64,000 nt of DNA from Chitinophaga tropicalis (GTDB lineage Bacteria; Bacteroidota; Bacteroidia; Chitinophagales; Chitinophagaceae), in NCBI RefSeq assembly GCF_009758205.1, contig NZ_WRXN01000011.1, forward strand, positions 221,437 to 285,436, given 5' to 3'. Both the position numbers and the translations under genes were made by a program. Of the stretch, positions 18,114 through 27,890 are shown one piece after another. The first letter of the stretch is position 1, and each line of letters opens with the position of its first letter. The notes under the pieces are model-generated. The model did no database searches, was not told the DNA's origin, and saw only the letters and a program-made list of their open reading frames with translations.

Positions 18114-20159
18114 ATGATAAAACCTTTATTGACCTGTTGCCTCTTACCACTGGCATCTTTCGCACAATCCACCGCAGATACCACCCAGCTGCAGGAAGTA
18201 GTAGTACGGGCTTATCCCGGCAAACAATACTCCTTACTGCAGGTGCCTTCCAGCAGTGCTGTACTGACATCCCAACAGCTGCAGCTGCAACAGGGCGCCA
18301 CTTTATTACCTGCACTGAATACAGTTCCTGGCGTACGCATGGAGGAACGGTCGCCCGGCAGTTACCGTCTCTCACTGAGAGGCAGCCTGTTACGCTCTCC
18401 TTTTGGCATACGCAATGTGAAGATATATATGGATGAGCTGCCCCTTACCGATGCAGGAGGTAATACATACCTGAACCTCACCGATCCCGGTGGCTTCCAG
18501 GCAATAGAAGTACTGAAAGGGCCCGATGGCAGCCAGTTTGGCGCCAACTCAGGAGGCGTGGTGCGGCTTCATCCTGCAGGCACACTGGCAGACAGCAATC
18601 ATATCAAAGCAGATATACAGGGAGGCAGCTATGGCCTGTTCCATGAACAGGCCGGCTGGCAGCAGCAATGGGGCAATTACAGGTCAAACATTTACCAGGC
18701 ATATCAACGCGCTGATGGCTACCGTACCAACAGCGCCCTTGAACGATATTATATACAGACCGTACAGCAATGGCAATATAATACACATAACCAGCTCAAA
18801 CTGGTTGGCTTTTACAGTGACCTGGATTACCGTACTCCCGGCGGACTTACCGAGGCCCAGGCCATGGCAGATCCCAAAGCGGCAAGACCGGCAACGCCGG
18901 CATTACCCGGAGCCGTTACACAAAAGGCAGGCGTAAGGAATAAGACCGCCTTCGGCGGACTTGTACACACCTCCCGCTTTGCAGAACATTGGCAGCATGT
19001 AATAGCCGTATACGGTAGTAACACCCATTTTGAGAATCCCTTCATTACCAACTTCGAAGCAAGAGATGAGAATACCGCCGGCGTACGTACGTATATTACC
19101 CTGCAGGACCAACCCGTTGCCAACACCAATATCCGTTTAGACTGGACCACCGGCCTGGAATGGCAGCAAACCGGTACCGATATTGATAATTATGGCAACA
19201 ACGCCGGTAAGAGAGATACCTTACAGGCAGCTAGTGATATTACCGCCAGGCAATATTTCTACTTTACCAGTATTACCCTGCGCCCGGGTAAACAATGGGT
19301 GGCAGAAGCAGCTTTAAGCCTCAACTATTACCGCTTCCGGTTCAATGATGCTGCTGCCGGCGGTAATGGCAGAAAACAGTTTGATGCAGAGCTCATGCCC
19401 CGCTTTTCCCTTTCCTATCTCATCACCCCCGAACTGGCCGCCCGCGCTACCGTGAGCAGAGGCTACTCCCCTCCCTCCATTGCGGAGGTCCGTCCGTCAG
19501 ATAACATCATAAATACCAGCCTGCAGGCTGAAACCGGCTGGAACTATGAGACAGGCCTTCGTATGAACACCCGGAATAACCGTTACCAGGCAGATGCCAC
19601 TCTATTCTATTATAAGCTGCAGAATGCCATTGTGCGCAACCTGCGCGATAATGGCAATGAATTCTTCAGCAATGCCGGAGGCACAAAACAGACCGGCATA
19701 GAATTACAGGCATCAGCCTGGCTGCTGCAACCCCGCAAAACCGCTTTCATCAGGGGGATAAAGCTGCAGGGCAGCTATACCTACAGCCATTTTGAATTCA
19801 GCGATTATACCAGCGCCGGTAAAGATTATTCGGGGAACGCGCTGACAGGCGTGCCCAGACATATTGCTACCGGTGGGCTGCTGCTGCAATTCCCGGCACA
19901 TATTTCCCTTTACAGCCAGTATACCTTTACAGACAGGCTGCCCTTAAATGATGCCAATACCGCCTTTGCCAGACAATATCATTTGCTGCAATGCAAAGCC
20001 GGCTGGGATATTAATAACCGCTTTACACTCTATGCCGGCGCAGATAACCTGCTGGACCAGTTCTACAGCCTGGGGAATGATCTGAACGCCGTGGGATCGA
20101 GGTACTATAATCCCGCACCTGGAAGGAATTATTTTGGTGGTATAAGAATGATACTATAA
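18114..20159 (+). CDS. TonB-dependent outer-membrane receptor
   Basis: A 681-residue receptor with a signal peptide (MIKPLLTCCLLPLASFAQ). A TonB-box-like stretch TTQLQEVVVRAYP is followed by a plug domain (PALNTVPGVRMEE, SLRGSLLRSPFGIRNVKIYMDELPL, IEVLKGPDGSQFGANSGGVV) and a 22-strand-type barrel ending in FGGIRMIL. There is no N-terminal carboxypeptidase-like domain, so it belongs with the siderophore/vitamin-type receptors and not the SusC group. The ligand is not evident: no siderophore, heme or cobalamin genes adjoin. It diverges from the TonB gene, and the two may be co-controlled through the shared 700-base region. Confidence 0.9.
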   Translation: MIKPLLTCCLLPLASFAQSTADTTQLQEVVVRAYPGKQYSLLQVPSSSAVLTSQQLQLQQGATLLPALNTVPGVRMEERSPGSYRLSLRGSLLRSPFGIRNVKIYMDELPLTDAGGNTYLNLTDPGGFQAIEVLKGPDGSQFGANSGGVVRLHPAGTLADSNHIKADIQGGSYGLFHEQAGWQQQWGNYRSNIYQAYQRADGYRTNSALERYYIQTVQQWQYNTHNQLKLVGFYSDLDYRTPGGLTEAQAMADPKAARPATPALPGAVTQKAGVRNKTAFGGLVHTSRFAEHWQHVIAVYGSNTHFENPFITNFEARDENTAGVRTYITLQDQPVANTNIRLDWTTGLEWQQTGTDIDNYGNNAGKRDTLQAASDITARQYFYFTSITLRPGKQWVAEAALSLNYYRFRFNDAAAGGNGRKQFDAELMPRFSLSYLITPELAARATVSRGYSPPSIAEVRPSDNIINTSLQAETGWNYETGLRMNTRNNRYQADATLFYYKLQNAIVRNLRDNGNEFFSNAGGTKQTGIELQASAWLLQPRKTAFIRGIKLQGSYTYSHFEFSDYTSAGKDYSGNALTGVPRHIATGGLLLQFPAHISLYSQYTFTDRLPLNDANTAFARQYHLLQCKAGWDINNRFTLYAGADNLLDQFYSLGNDLNAVGSRYYNPAPGRNYFGGIRMIL

Positions 20160-20239
20160 AAAAAGAAAGAGGCCGCTCAACAGCAGCCCCTGCACATTTG
20201 AATCCAAAAAAAATATAAGTTAAATGAGATGAGTTAGCA

Positions 20240-21307
20240 TTAAGCAAACACCTCCGCGGTTTTGTAATGCACTTCTGGCAACTCCCTTAAACGGGCGGCT
20301 GCATATTCAGGTGTAATATCACGCTGAGGATGTGCCAGCATCTCATATCCCACCATAAATTTCTTTACGGTAGCAGAGCGCAGCAACGGCGGATAGAAGT
20401 GCATATGCCAATGCCATTCAGAATGGTCTTCCCCATCGTTGAAAGGCATCTGGTGCATACCTGCAGAATAAGGGAAAGATGTCTGGAAAAGATTGTCATA
20501 ACGGGTAGTGAGCCTTTTCAGGATATCTGCCAGACCATCTTTTTCCACGTCTGTGAACTGCATGATATGCTGTACATGCCTGCGGCTGATGATCATTGCT
20601 TCATAAGGCCATACTGCCCAGAAAGGCACTACTGCCACAAAATGTTCATTCTGCGCAATGATCCTTACTTCCTCTTTCAGTTCTTTTTCCAGGTAGGCAG
20701 ACAACAGGCTGCGTCCATGCTGCTGAAAATAATTACGCTGCTGACGGGTCTCCTTCTCAATTTCCATCGGCACATCTTCAGAAGCCCATATCTGACCATG
20801 CGGGTGCGGATTGCTGCAGCCCATGATCTCCCCTTTATTTTCGAAGATCTGTATATACTTAATGTAAGGCACCGCTGCCAGAGACTTCAGCTCATTCTGC
20901 CACAGGTCTACTACCTTACGGATATCAGGCATTTCCATTTCAGGCAATGTAAGGTCATGACGGGGACTGAAACAGATTACCCGGCAAATACCTTTCTGAG
21001 AGCGTGCTACCAGCAGCCCGTCTTCATTGGCGCCGCCTGATGGCGTGTCATTCAGCAATGCGGAAAAATCGTTGGTAAAGGCAATAGGCCCGTCATAGGC
21101 AGCATTCTGTGTTCCATCAGCACGGTGATTGCCGGGACACAGATAACAATCTTCTACATAGGCGGGACGCTGCGCCAATCCAGGCGCCTCTACTTTTCCC
21201 TGCCAGGGACGTTTGGAACGATGAGGAGACACCAATACCCATTCACCTGTAAGGATATTCAGGCGGGTATGAGGATGTGCTGTTAGATCAAAGGTATGTT
21301 CTGACAT
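20240..21307 (-). CDS. galT: Galactose-1-phosphate uridylyltransferase
   Basis: A 355-residue Leloir-pathway enzyme exchanging galactose 1-phosphate with UDP-glucose. It shows YLCPGNHRADGTQN, IFENKGEIMGCSNPHPHGQIWA with the His-Pro-His catalytic motif (HPHGQ), and MHQMPFNDGEDHSEWHWHMHFYPP in the C-terminal half. It follows galK on the same strand (111-base gap) and probably shares its message. Confidence 0.96.
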   Translation of the reverse strand: MSEHTFDLTAHPHTRLNILTGEWVLVSPHRSKRPWQGKVEAPGLAQRPAYVEDCYLCPGNHRADGTQNAAYDGPIAFTNDFSALLNDTPSGGANEDGLLVARSQKGICRVICFSPRHDLTLPEMEMPDIRKVVDLWQNELKSLAAVPYIKYIQIFENKGEIMGCSNPHPHGQIWASEDVPMEIEKETRQQRNYFQQHGRSLLSAYLEKELKEEVRIIAQNEHFVAVVPFWAVWPYEAMIISRRHVQHIMQFTDVEKDGLADILKRLTTRYDNLFQTSFPYSAGMHQMPFNDGEDHSEWHWHMHFYPPLLRSATVKKFMVGYEMLAHPQRDITPEYAAARLRELPEVHYKTAEVFA

Positions 21308-21418
21308 TCTCTGAGAAACGTTTAAAATAAAGTGTCTGCATCAGCTTCTGAAAAAACTGCTTTCATTCAATGCTCCGGCAGTATTGCTCATGCAAACACT
21401 TTATTACTTATTCAATAC

Positions 21419-22588
21419 TTAATTATTCACTAGATCATTCACGATGGTATGACAACCGTCTTCTATACTGGTTACATAAGCCTTTAACGGCGTTTTGAAC
21501 TGCTGCTCATAACCGGCTGCTGCTTTCTCCAGTACGGCAGATACGGCAGATTTTTTCACGATGTTGATAGTACAGCCACCAAAGCCGCCCCCCATCATAC
21601 GTGCACCCAGGATACCACTCTGTTTGCCGGCAAATTCTGCCAGCCAGTTCAGCTCAGGACAGCTTACATTATACAGCTTATCCAACCCTTCATGGGTAAT
21701 GAACAGCTTTTTACCAAAAGCATCCAGGTCATTACGCTGCAGGTCCTCACAGGCGTCCTGTAAACGCTGTATTTCCTCTACTACGTACAGGCAACGGTTA
21801 TAGGTAGTGGCGTTATGTTTCTTTACATATTCATCCAGCATCTCTACCGTTGCATCACGCAGGCTCTTTACATGGGAATGATGTTGCTGGATCAGCGCCA
21901 CACCGGCCTCACACTCCGCACGGCGGGTATTATATTCTGAAGACGCCAGGGAGTGTTTTACCTGGGTATCCAGCAGCACAAGGCTTACATCATCAAAGTT
22001 GAACGGAATGTATTCATAATCCAGCGAGCCGCAATCCAGCTTTATCAGCTGTTGCTTTCTGCCAAACATACTTGCAAACTGGTCCATGATACCACAACGC
22101 ACGCCCACAAACTGGTTTTCTGCCGCCTGCGCCAGCTTTACCATATCTATACGGTCTATTTCAAGGCTGAACAGCTCATTGAGCGCAAAAGCAGTAGCAC
22201 ATTCAAGAGCCGCTGACGATGAAAGACCGGCGCCCAAAGGCACATTACCACAGAAAGCACACTCAAAACCACCCAGCGTATATCCCCCCATCTGCAGCTG
22301 CTGAACAACCCCCAGCAGGTAATCAGGCCATTGCTGCGCCGTAGGCTTCAGCTGCTCCAGCGTACCCTGGTACTGGTCATTCACATCCAGCGCATGCAAT
22401 ACTATTTTGTTGTCATTGCGCTTTACTATCGCCATATAAATACCCTTGTCAATAGCAGCCGGCAATACAAAGCCGTTGTTATAATCCGTATGTTCCCCGA
22501 TCAGGTTAATACGCCCCGCAGCCTTTACAATTACAGGCTCCTGGTCAAAGTGCTGCTGACAAAAAGCGTTCAGTTTTGCTTGCTCCAC
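21419..22588 (-). CDS. galK: Galactokinase
   Basis: A 389-residue GHMP kinase phosphorylating galactose at C1. The family signature GRINLIGEHTDYNNGFVLPAAID is at residues 25-47. The ATP loop is GNVPLGAGLSSSAALECA, the catalytic base lies in RCGIMDQFASMFG, and the third motif is GARMMGGGFGGCTINIV. It is the first gene of galK-galT, preceded by a 532-base gap with two operator-like sites and, further upstream on the same strand, a LacI-family gene. Confidence 0.97.
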   Translation of the reverse strand: MEQAKLNAFCQQHFDQEPVIVKAAGRINLIGEHTDYNNGFVLPAAIDKGIYMAIVKRNDNKIVLHALDVNDQYQGTLEQLKPTAQQWPDYLLGVVQQLQMGGYTLGGFECAFCGNVPLGAGLSSSAALECATAFALNELFSLEIDRIDMVKLAQAAENQFVGVRCGIMDQFASMFGRKQQLIKLDCGSLDYEYIPFNFDDVSLVLLDTQVKHSLASSEYNTRRAECEAGVALIQQHHSHVKSLRDATVEMLDEYVKKHNATTYNRCLYVVEEIQRLQDACEDLQRNDLDAFGKKLFITHEGLDKLYNVSCPELNWLAEFAGKQSGILGARMMGGGFGGCTINIVKKSAVSAVLEKAAAGYEQQFKTPLKAYVTSIEDGCHTIVNDLVNN

Positions 22589-22708
22589 TGTTTTGAATTT
22601 TAAATGTGTTACGTGTTATATGTTTCATTTTTGTGGATAATGTCTGTGAGAAAGGAATAGTTGGCAACGATATTTTTTCGTGGAATTATTCATTTCTTTT
22701 TCATTTAC

Positions 22709-22720
22709 GTAAACGATTAC
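22709..22720. promoter_or_regulatory. LacI-type operator-like site 1 upstream of galK
   Basis: GTAAACGATTAC, a near-palindrome with a central CG, typical of LacI-family operators. An inverted copy lies at 22835-22846; the shared core extends to 13 bases. It lies about 120 bases before the galK ATG. Confidence 0.6.
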
Positions 22721-22834
22721 AATACTTCTCCTCAAAAACGTGTTCTTTCTATTTCCTGCCTAAAGCGGCTTTTTCACTTAATTCGTTGATAACTAGTTTT
22801 TTGTGTTAAAAAGAATGTGGAATAGACATTAAAT

Positions 22835-22846
22835 GTAATCGTTTAC
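22835..22846. promoter_or_regulatory. LacI-type operator-like site 2 upstream of galK
   Basis: GTAATCGTTTAC is the exact reverse complement of site 1. The centres are 126 bases apart, about twelve helical turns, so looping is possible. A minus-strand GAAATTTG (one mismatch from the -7 consensus) lies next to it at 22857-22864, so binding here would block a promoter at that place. Confidence 0.6.
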
Positions 22847-23120
22847 TTTCAATTTTGCAAATTTCAGATGCTGGTGTAATTCATCCGTTCGAAATTTCCA
22901 GCTGGCTGTAAACTGTCCCATCTTTCGGAAAAATTGTCAGGATATTGGTCAAATGCTACGATACTATATGGATACCCCCACTTAAAGGCTACTATAAAGT
23001 ATGGATAGTGTATGAACTGCGGTAGCTAAAGTGCGCCACATAAAGCCTGTAAAAACCGGCTAAAACCGGCAATCCCGGCAATTCCATACACTGAAATTAT
23101 GGCAGTGTACGGTCCCTCTT
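22847..23120. other. Gap between the galK control region and the LacI-family gene
   Basis: Apart from the weak -7-like GAAATTTG at 22857-22864 and two direct AAAACCGGC copies near 23050, I see no gene, RNA or strong hairpin here. Confidence 0.5.
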
Positions 23121-24158
23121 TTACGATATTTTTCCTGAGCGTTGTGAGGACTGCCGGTACCGGGGTACAGGCTCCAGCACAATTTTAGACCTGGTCTGCA
23201 CCCCTGTGCTCTCTCCATCAGCTATCAGCTCCATCAACAGGCGGAAAGCCTCCTTCCCCATCTGTACAGTTTGCTGATCTATACTGGAAAGACTTGGAGT
23301 TATATGTTCATCAAACGATTCATTAGCAAAGCCTATCACCCCAAATTCTGCCGGGATCTCTACCTTCTGGTCCTTCAGCTCCTTTACTGCCCCCAGGGCC
23401 GTAAAGTCCTCCACCGCAAAGACCGCGTCCGGCGGACTGGGCAACTGCAGGAGATGCTGGATAGCCTGGCGCCCGGCATCAATGGATACGTTACCGAAAT
23501 ACACCAGCTCATCTTCCACCGGTATACCATAAGCGGCCAGCGCCGCCTTATAGCCCTCCAGCCGGTCCTTGAATATCTTAAGATGCTGTTGCCCTGCAAT
23601 ATGGGCTATCCTTTTATATCCCTGCCTTATCAGGTGTTCCGTGGCATAATACGCGCCCTTATAGTCATCCACCACCACAGAAGGGATGTTCAGACTGTCA
23701 TTGGCACGGTCAAAAAATACAAGCGGCACCCCCCTTTCCCTGATCTCCAGGTAGTGACTGAACTCCATTGTCTCTTTCGCTATCGAAGCCAGTATGCCAT
23801 CTACCCGGGTGCTAAGGAAAGTTTCTATCCCCTTCTTTTCATACTCCGGCTGCTCATTTGACTGGTAGATCAATACATTATAACCATGCTGGTTAGCCAT
23901 GCTTTCTATACCATGAACTACAGAACCGAAAAAGTTGATCTCCGCACTGGGAATGATCACACCAATAATATTGGTACGGCCCGACCGGAGCGACCAGGCA
24001 ATCCTGTCCCGGCGGTAGTTCATACGCTCTGCCGCTTCCTGTACCATTTTACGTGTTTCTTCGCTGGTGCCTTTGCGGTTGTTAAGTGCCCGGGAAACAG
24101 TGGCGCCGGTTAAATTCAGCTCTTTCGCAATATCTGCTATGGTGACTTTGTTGTTCAA
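23121..24158 (-). CDS. LacI-family transcriptional regulator
   Basis: A 345-residue regulator. Residues 1-55 are the LacI helix-turn-helix and hinge (VTIADIAKELNLTGATVSRALN, YRRDRIAWSLRSGRTNIIGVI). Residues 60-340 form the periplasmic-binding-protein-like sensor domain (AVEDFTALGAVKEL, GFANESFDEHITPSLSSIDQ). It lies upstream of galK on the same strand, and two LacI-type palindromes sit between them, so it is a good candidate for the galactose regulator. The effector cannot be read from sequence. Confidence 0.93.
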   Translation of the reverse strand: MNNKVTIADIAKELNLTGATVSRALNNRKGTSEETRKMVQEAAERMNYRRDRIAWSLRSGRTNIIGVIIPSAEINFFGSVVHGIESMANQHGYNVLIYQSNEQPEYEKKGIETFLSTRVDGILASIAKETMEFSHYLEIRERGVPLVFFDRANDSLNIPSVVVDDYKGAYYATEHLIRQGYKRIAHIAGQQHLKIFKDRLEGYKAALAAYGIPVEDELVYFGNVSIDAGRQAIQHLLQLPSPPDAVFAVEDFTALGAVKELKDQKVEIPAEFGVIGFANESFDEHITPSLSSIDQQTVQMGKEAFRLLMELIADGESTGVQTRSKIVLEPVPRYRQSSQRSGKIS

Positions 24159-24302
24159 TCAGTGGAACGTTTAGTACTAATGTATAAAAAAGCAATCTCT
24201 TTGAGCAATTTTTCACGCCCCATACCACTAAAAATTTCAAACCCATGCACTACCAGAATCCAAAACCGTTGTATTATATTTATAACAATCCAACTATAAA
24301 TT

Positions 24303-25415
24303 ATGCAAAAACCTACACCGCAACGTTTTCTGCCGCTGGACGTATTCAGGGGGCTAACGGTTTGCTTCATGATCATTGTGAATACACCGGGATGGGAGGA
24401 CTCCTATTACATACTGACCCATGCAAAATGGAATGGCTGTACCCCTACAGACATGGTATTCCCCTCCTTCCTGTTTGCGGTAGGTAACGCCATGAGCTTC
24501 AGCATGCGCAAATTTGAGCAGATGGAAAGCAAAGCAGTACTGGCTAAGATCTTACGCCGTACAGTGCTCATTTTCCTGCTGGGCTACTTCATGTACTGGC
24601 TGCCTTTTGTCAGGCACACAGCTACCGGGTGGGAATTCATCCCTGTTGCAGAAACCCGCATACTCGGTGTTTTACAGCGTATTGCCCTCTGCTACTGCCT
24701 GGCCTCCCTGCTCATCTACTACCTGCCCAAAAAGGCCGTATGGATAGTAAGCGGCCTGCTCCTGGTTGGATACTGGATCATTATGTATGCTTCCGGAGAC
24801 TATAGCCTGACCGGCAACGCAGCCCTGGCGGCAGATAAATTTGTTTTAGGAGATAAGCACCTTTATCACGGAGAAGGCATTCCTTTTGACCCCGAAGGCT
24901 TGCTGAGCACCCTGCCCGCTATCGTCAATGTCATTGCCGGTTATTATACCGGGCTTTATTTACAAAAAGCAGGAAGTACCGGCACCAGCCTTACACGACT
25001 ATTACAGGCAGGATGCCTGCTCATAGCAGCAGCTCTGGTCTGGAACCTGGCATTCCCTATCAATAAGAAACTGTGGACCAGCTCCTACGTACTTTATACG
25101 GTAGGTATAGACCTGCTTATACTGGCTATCCTTAACTATGTAATAGACCATAAAAAACAGGTTAAATGGACCGGCTTTTTTACCGTATTCGGTAAAAACC
25201 CCCTGTTCCTTTACCTCCTGTCTGAAGTGCTTGTTATTTTCATGTACTTTATCCAGGTGAGCCAGATCAGCGTATACAGGTGGATTAATGTAAATATCTT
25301 CCAGCGGCTGGCCCCCGGCAAACCCGGATCGCTGTTATTTGCGTTAGTTTTTATGCTGCTTTGCTGGAGCGTAGGTAAAGTGCTGGACAAAAAACGTATA
25401 TACGTGCGTGTATAA
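24303..25415 (+). CDS. Membrane acyltransferase of the heparan glucosaminide N-acetyltransferase type (DUF5009)
   Basis: A 370-residue inner-membrane protein with about ten hydrophobic segments. The N-terminus RFLPLDVFRGLTVCFMIIVN followed by CTPTDMVFPSFLFAVGNAMSF is the signature of bacterial homologues of HGSNAT, which in animals moves acetyl groups from cytosolic acetyl-CoA to glucosamine across a membrane. The likely role is acetylation of amino sugars of wall or imported glycans; the substrate is unproven. It diverges from the LacI-family gene. Confidence 0.85.
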   Translation: MQKPTPQRFLPLDVFRGLTVCFMIIVNTPGWEDSYYILTHAKWNGCTPTDMVFPSFLFAVGNAMSFSMRKFEQMESKAVLAKILRRTVLIFLLGYFMYWLPFVRHTATGWEFIPVAETRILGVLQRIALCYCLASLLIYYLPKKAVWIVSGLLLVGYWIIMYASGDYSLTGNAALAADKFVLGDKHLYHGEGIPFDPEGLLSTLPAIVNVIAGYYTGLYLQKAGSTGTSLTRLLQAGCLLIAAALVWNLAFPINKKLWTSSYVLYTVGIDLLILAILNYVIDHKKQVKWTGFFTVFGKNPLFLYLLSEVLVIFMYFIQVSQISVYRWINVNIFQRLAPGKPGSLLFALVFMLLCWSVGKVLDKKRIYVRV

Positions 25416-25495
25416 TCCACATATGCACTATCTTAGCCTGGTGAAAACCAACGTGTTATTGCCCACCATTGAGTAATTAGTCATTAAGCAAGAGT

Positions 25496-26281
25496 ATGGA
25501 ACTTTCGTTAAAGGGAAAAACCGCTGTGATCTGTGGAAGCACACAAGGCATTGGATTAGCAACCGCAGCAGAGCTGGCGGCACTGGGAGCTGAGTGTATA
25601 CTGGTGGCCAGGAACAGGGAAAGCCTGAAAGCGGCTGTAAGCAGCCTGTCTACAGAACAGCTGCAGGAACACTCCTATGTAGTGGCCGACTTCAGAGACA
25701 CCCAACAGGTGGAAAATGCCATCAAAGAGATCACAGAAAAGAAAACAGTACATATACTGGTAAATAACACCGGCGGGCCCAAAGGTGGCCCCATCATGGA
25801 GGCAGAGATACATGAGTTCACAGATACCTTCCAGCAACACCTGGTCTGCAATCATATACTTGTCCAGGCAGTAATAGCAGGAATGACAGCGGCAGGATAC
25901 GGACGTATTATCAATATTATTTCTGCTTCTGTAAAAGCGCCTCTCAGGAACCTGGGCGTTTCCAATACCGTACGCTGGTCTGTAGCTGCCTGGGCCAAAA
26001 CACTGGCAGGAGAACTTGCACCCTACGGAATAACAGTAAATAATGTTCTGCCCGGTTCCACCAGTACAGCAAGACTACAAACACTGATAGAGAGCATAGC
26101 GGCCAAACGCAACGTACCTGTTGCCACTATTGAAGAAGAAATGATCCGGGAGATTCCCATGAAACGTTTCGCCGCCCCGAAAGAAGTGGCCGCTGCGGCC
26201 GCCTTCCTGGCTACGCCTGCAGCCAGCTATATAACCGGTACCAATATCTCTGTAGATGGCGGGAGAACACCCGTACTATAA
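25496..26281 (+). CDS. SDR-family oxidoreductase lacking the usual catalytic Tyr
   Basis: A 261-residue protein with the Rossmann SDR fold: ICGSTQGIGLATAAELAALGA (cofactor loop), NNTGGPKGGP (NNAG-like), IINIISASVKAPLRNLGVSN and ITGTNISVDGGRTPVL at the C-terminus. Classical SDRs have YxxxK; here the helix reads NTVRWSVAAWAKTLAGELA, with the Tyr replaced and a Lys further on. A recognised subgroup of FabG-like proteins shares this pattern, so it is probably not a local mutation. Databases may call it 3-oxoacyl-ACP reductase; the reaction is uncertain. Confidence 0.85.
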   Translation: MELSLKGKTAVICGSTQGIGLATAAELAALGAECILVARNRESLKAAVSSLSTEQLQEHSYVVADFRDTQQVENAIKEITEKKTVHILVNNTGGPKGGPIMEAEIHEFTDTFQQHLVCNHILVQAVIAGMTAAGYGRIINIISASVKAPLRNLGVSNTVRWSVAAWAKTLAGELAPYGITVNNVLPGSTSTARLQTLIESIAAKRNVPVATIEEEMIREIPMKRFAAPKEVAAAAAFLATPAASYITGTNISVDGGRTPVL

Positions 26282-26288
26282 ATTTAAA

Positions 26289-26316
26289 GCCCGGTTCCGT
26301 GGAAACGGGACCGGGC
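26289..26316 (+). terminator. Terminator after the SDR gene
   Basis: A 12-base-pair stem, GCCCGGTTCCGT / ACGGGACCGGGC (one G-T pair), with a GGAA loop, just beyond the SDR stop. The T tract is weak. It may also serve the convergent SusD gene. Confidence 0.7.
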
Positions 26317-26436
26317 CTATTCATCACTTTTTACTATTACAATTGAACAAGTGTGTATCTGATAATACAAAACTCATCATTCCACTGCAATTATATATAG
26401 CAAAAACGGAAAATGATTTACGCAAACGGGAAAACT

Positions 26437-27870
26437 CTATTCCTTATCAAACCAAAGGCGTGTAATAAGCTGGTCCGCCCCCTGATGAGCTACAGCCGCC
26501 TTATAATTCACCCCATTCAACGCCTGCTCTGAAGAAGGATAAGTTAACCTCAGCGGGCTCTTACCTCCCAGCACACCAGTATAAGCAGCAGGCAGCTTCG
26601 GATAATCCAGTCTGCGCCACTCTGCAAAACCAGCCAGGCCATCTCCAAACAACGCCAGCCACTTCTGGTCGCCTATAGATTGTTTATAGTTTGCAGCATT
26701 ATATACAACAGAAGGCTGCAACAGGTAAGTTGCAACAGCAGCATCACTCACACCATATTGTTTCAGGGAAGCAGTAACAGCCGCCGCATACAGGGTAGCT
26801 GCATCCTCTCCTGCCAGCAAACCACGTTGTGCAGCTTCAGCCTTAATGAACAACAGCTCAGCATAACTGAACAACACCGCCGGGGCACTGGCAGCTGTAA
26901 ATACAGCCCCCACATCTGAGGTCTTATTAAAGCCAAGACGGGAAGCAGAATCTGTAGGCAATCCGTTTGTTACACCTATGATCTTGTTGGTATCCCTCGG
27001 CATAGCAGCATAAATAGTAAGACGGGGATCATTCAACGCATTCAGCTTATCTACAACACTTTTACTGATCCTGTAGTCATTACGCGTTTCCCTGTTCTTT
27101 GCCACCGGGTTCTGATTGGGAGAAGCAAGATAGTTCAGCTTCACGTTCTCATCATTACTGGCTATCAGGTTACTGTTATCTGCTCCTATCTCGTCAAATA
27201 CCGCTTTGGCAGCATCAAACTCCTGGTCTGCAATACGCAGCGCTATACGCAGACGCAGGGAATTGGCGAATTTCTTCCACTTAAGCAGATCACCGCGTAA
27301 CAGTATATCACCTGCAATACCATCTGCAGAGGTATTGATAAGACCTGCAGCAGTTTTCAGTTCAGCCAGCAGGCCCAGGTAAATATCCCGCTGGTTATCG
27401 TATTGAGGGGTCAGGTATTTCTCAATATCAGCGGTCTGTTTGTAAGGCACATCTCCATACAGGTCTGTCAGCACCTGGAAGATCCAGCTGCGCATAATAA
27501 TAGCTACAGCCTTGTAGTTAGGATTGTTCAGACTGTCACCCAACGCTGCCAGCGTAGTGAAATCTTCCACACCCTGCGCATAGAAGTTGTTCCACACGGT
27601 CTGTATACTGGTAGCAGCAGGAATATACCTGTCAGGATCAGTATACTGTATTTTAGCCCAGTATTGTACATACAGCAGGCTTGTTTCAAATGCCGCATCA
27701 TTTCCCCAATAGGTATCCACGTTAGTTTTGATACCATTGGTCAACAGGTAGTCCGGTTGTACCGTCTCCGACTCATTAGGGTTCCTGTTGATTTTTTCCA
27801 GTTCTTTCTGGCAGCCGGTCAATATCAACCCCGCTCCTGCCAGCCAAAATATATACTTAAATAATTTCAT
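26437..27870 (-). CDS. SusD/RagB-like outer-membrane nutrient-binding lipoprotein
   Basis: A 477-residue lipoprotein: MKLFKYIFWLAGAGLILTGC is the signal with the lipidated Cys at residue 20, followed by QKELEKINRNPNE. I start at 27870 so that the lipobox falls at the usual place; four further codons upstream are also open. The TPR-rich SusD-like fold is suggested by WAKIQYTDPDRY, WIFQVLTDLYGDVPY, LKWKKFANSLRLRIALRI and LFSYAELLFIKAEAAQRG. It pairs with SusC to form the lidded importer and starts 20 bases after the SusC stop. It belongs to the subgroup often paired with peptide or amino-acid uptake, but the substrate is unknown. Confidence 0.93.
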   Translation of the reverse strand: MKLFKYIFWLAGAGLILTGCQKELEKINRNPNESETVQPDYLLTNGIKTNVDTYWGNDAAFETSLLYVQYWAKIQYTDPDRYIPAATSIQTVWNNFYAQGVEDFTTLAALGDSLNNPNYKAVAIIMRSWIFQVLTDLYGDVPYKQTADIEKYLTPQYDNQRDIYLGLLAELKTAAGLINTSADGIAGDILLRGDLLKWKKFANSLRLRIALRIADQEFDAAKAVFDEIGADNSNLIASNDENVKLNYLASPNQNPVAKNRETRNDYRISKSVVDKLNALNDPRLTIYAAMPRDTNKIIGVTNGLPTDSASRLGFNKTSDVGAVFTAASAPAVLFSYAELLFIKAEAAQRGLLAGEDAATLYAAAVTASLKQYGVSDAAVATYLLQPSVVYNAANYKQSIGDQKWLALFGDGLAGFAEWRRLDYPKLPAAYTGVLGGKSPLRLTYPSSEQALNGVNYKAAVAHQGADQLITRLWFDKE

Positions 27871-27890
27871 TGTTGTCAGCATTAATGTGA

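Noticed and set aside
24159..24302. Autoregulatory operator before the LacI-family gene (AACGTT near 24165)
   Set aside because: It is only a 6-base palindrome and does not match the galK operator pair.
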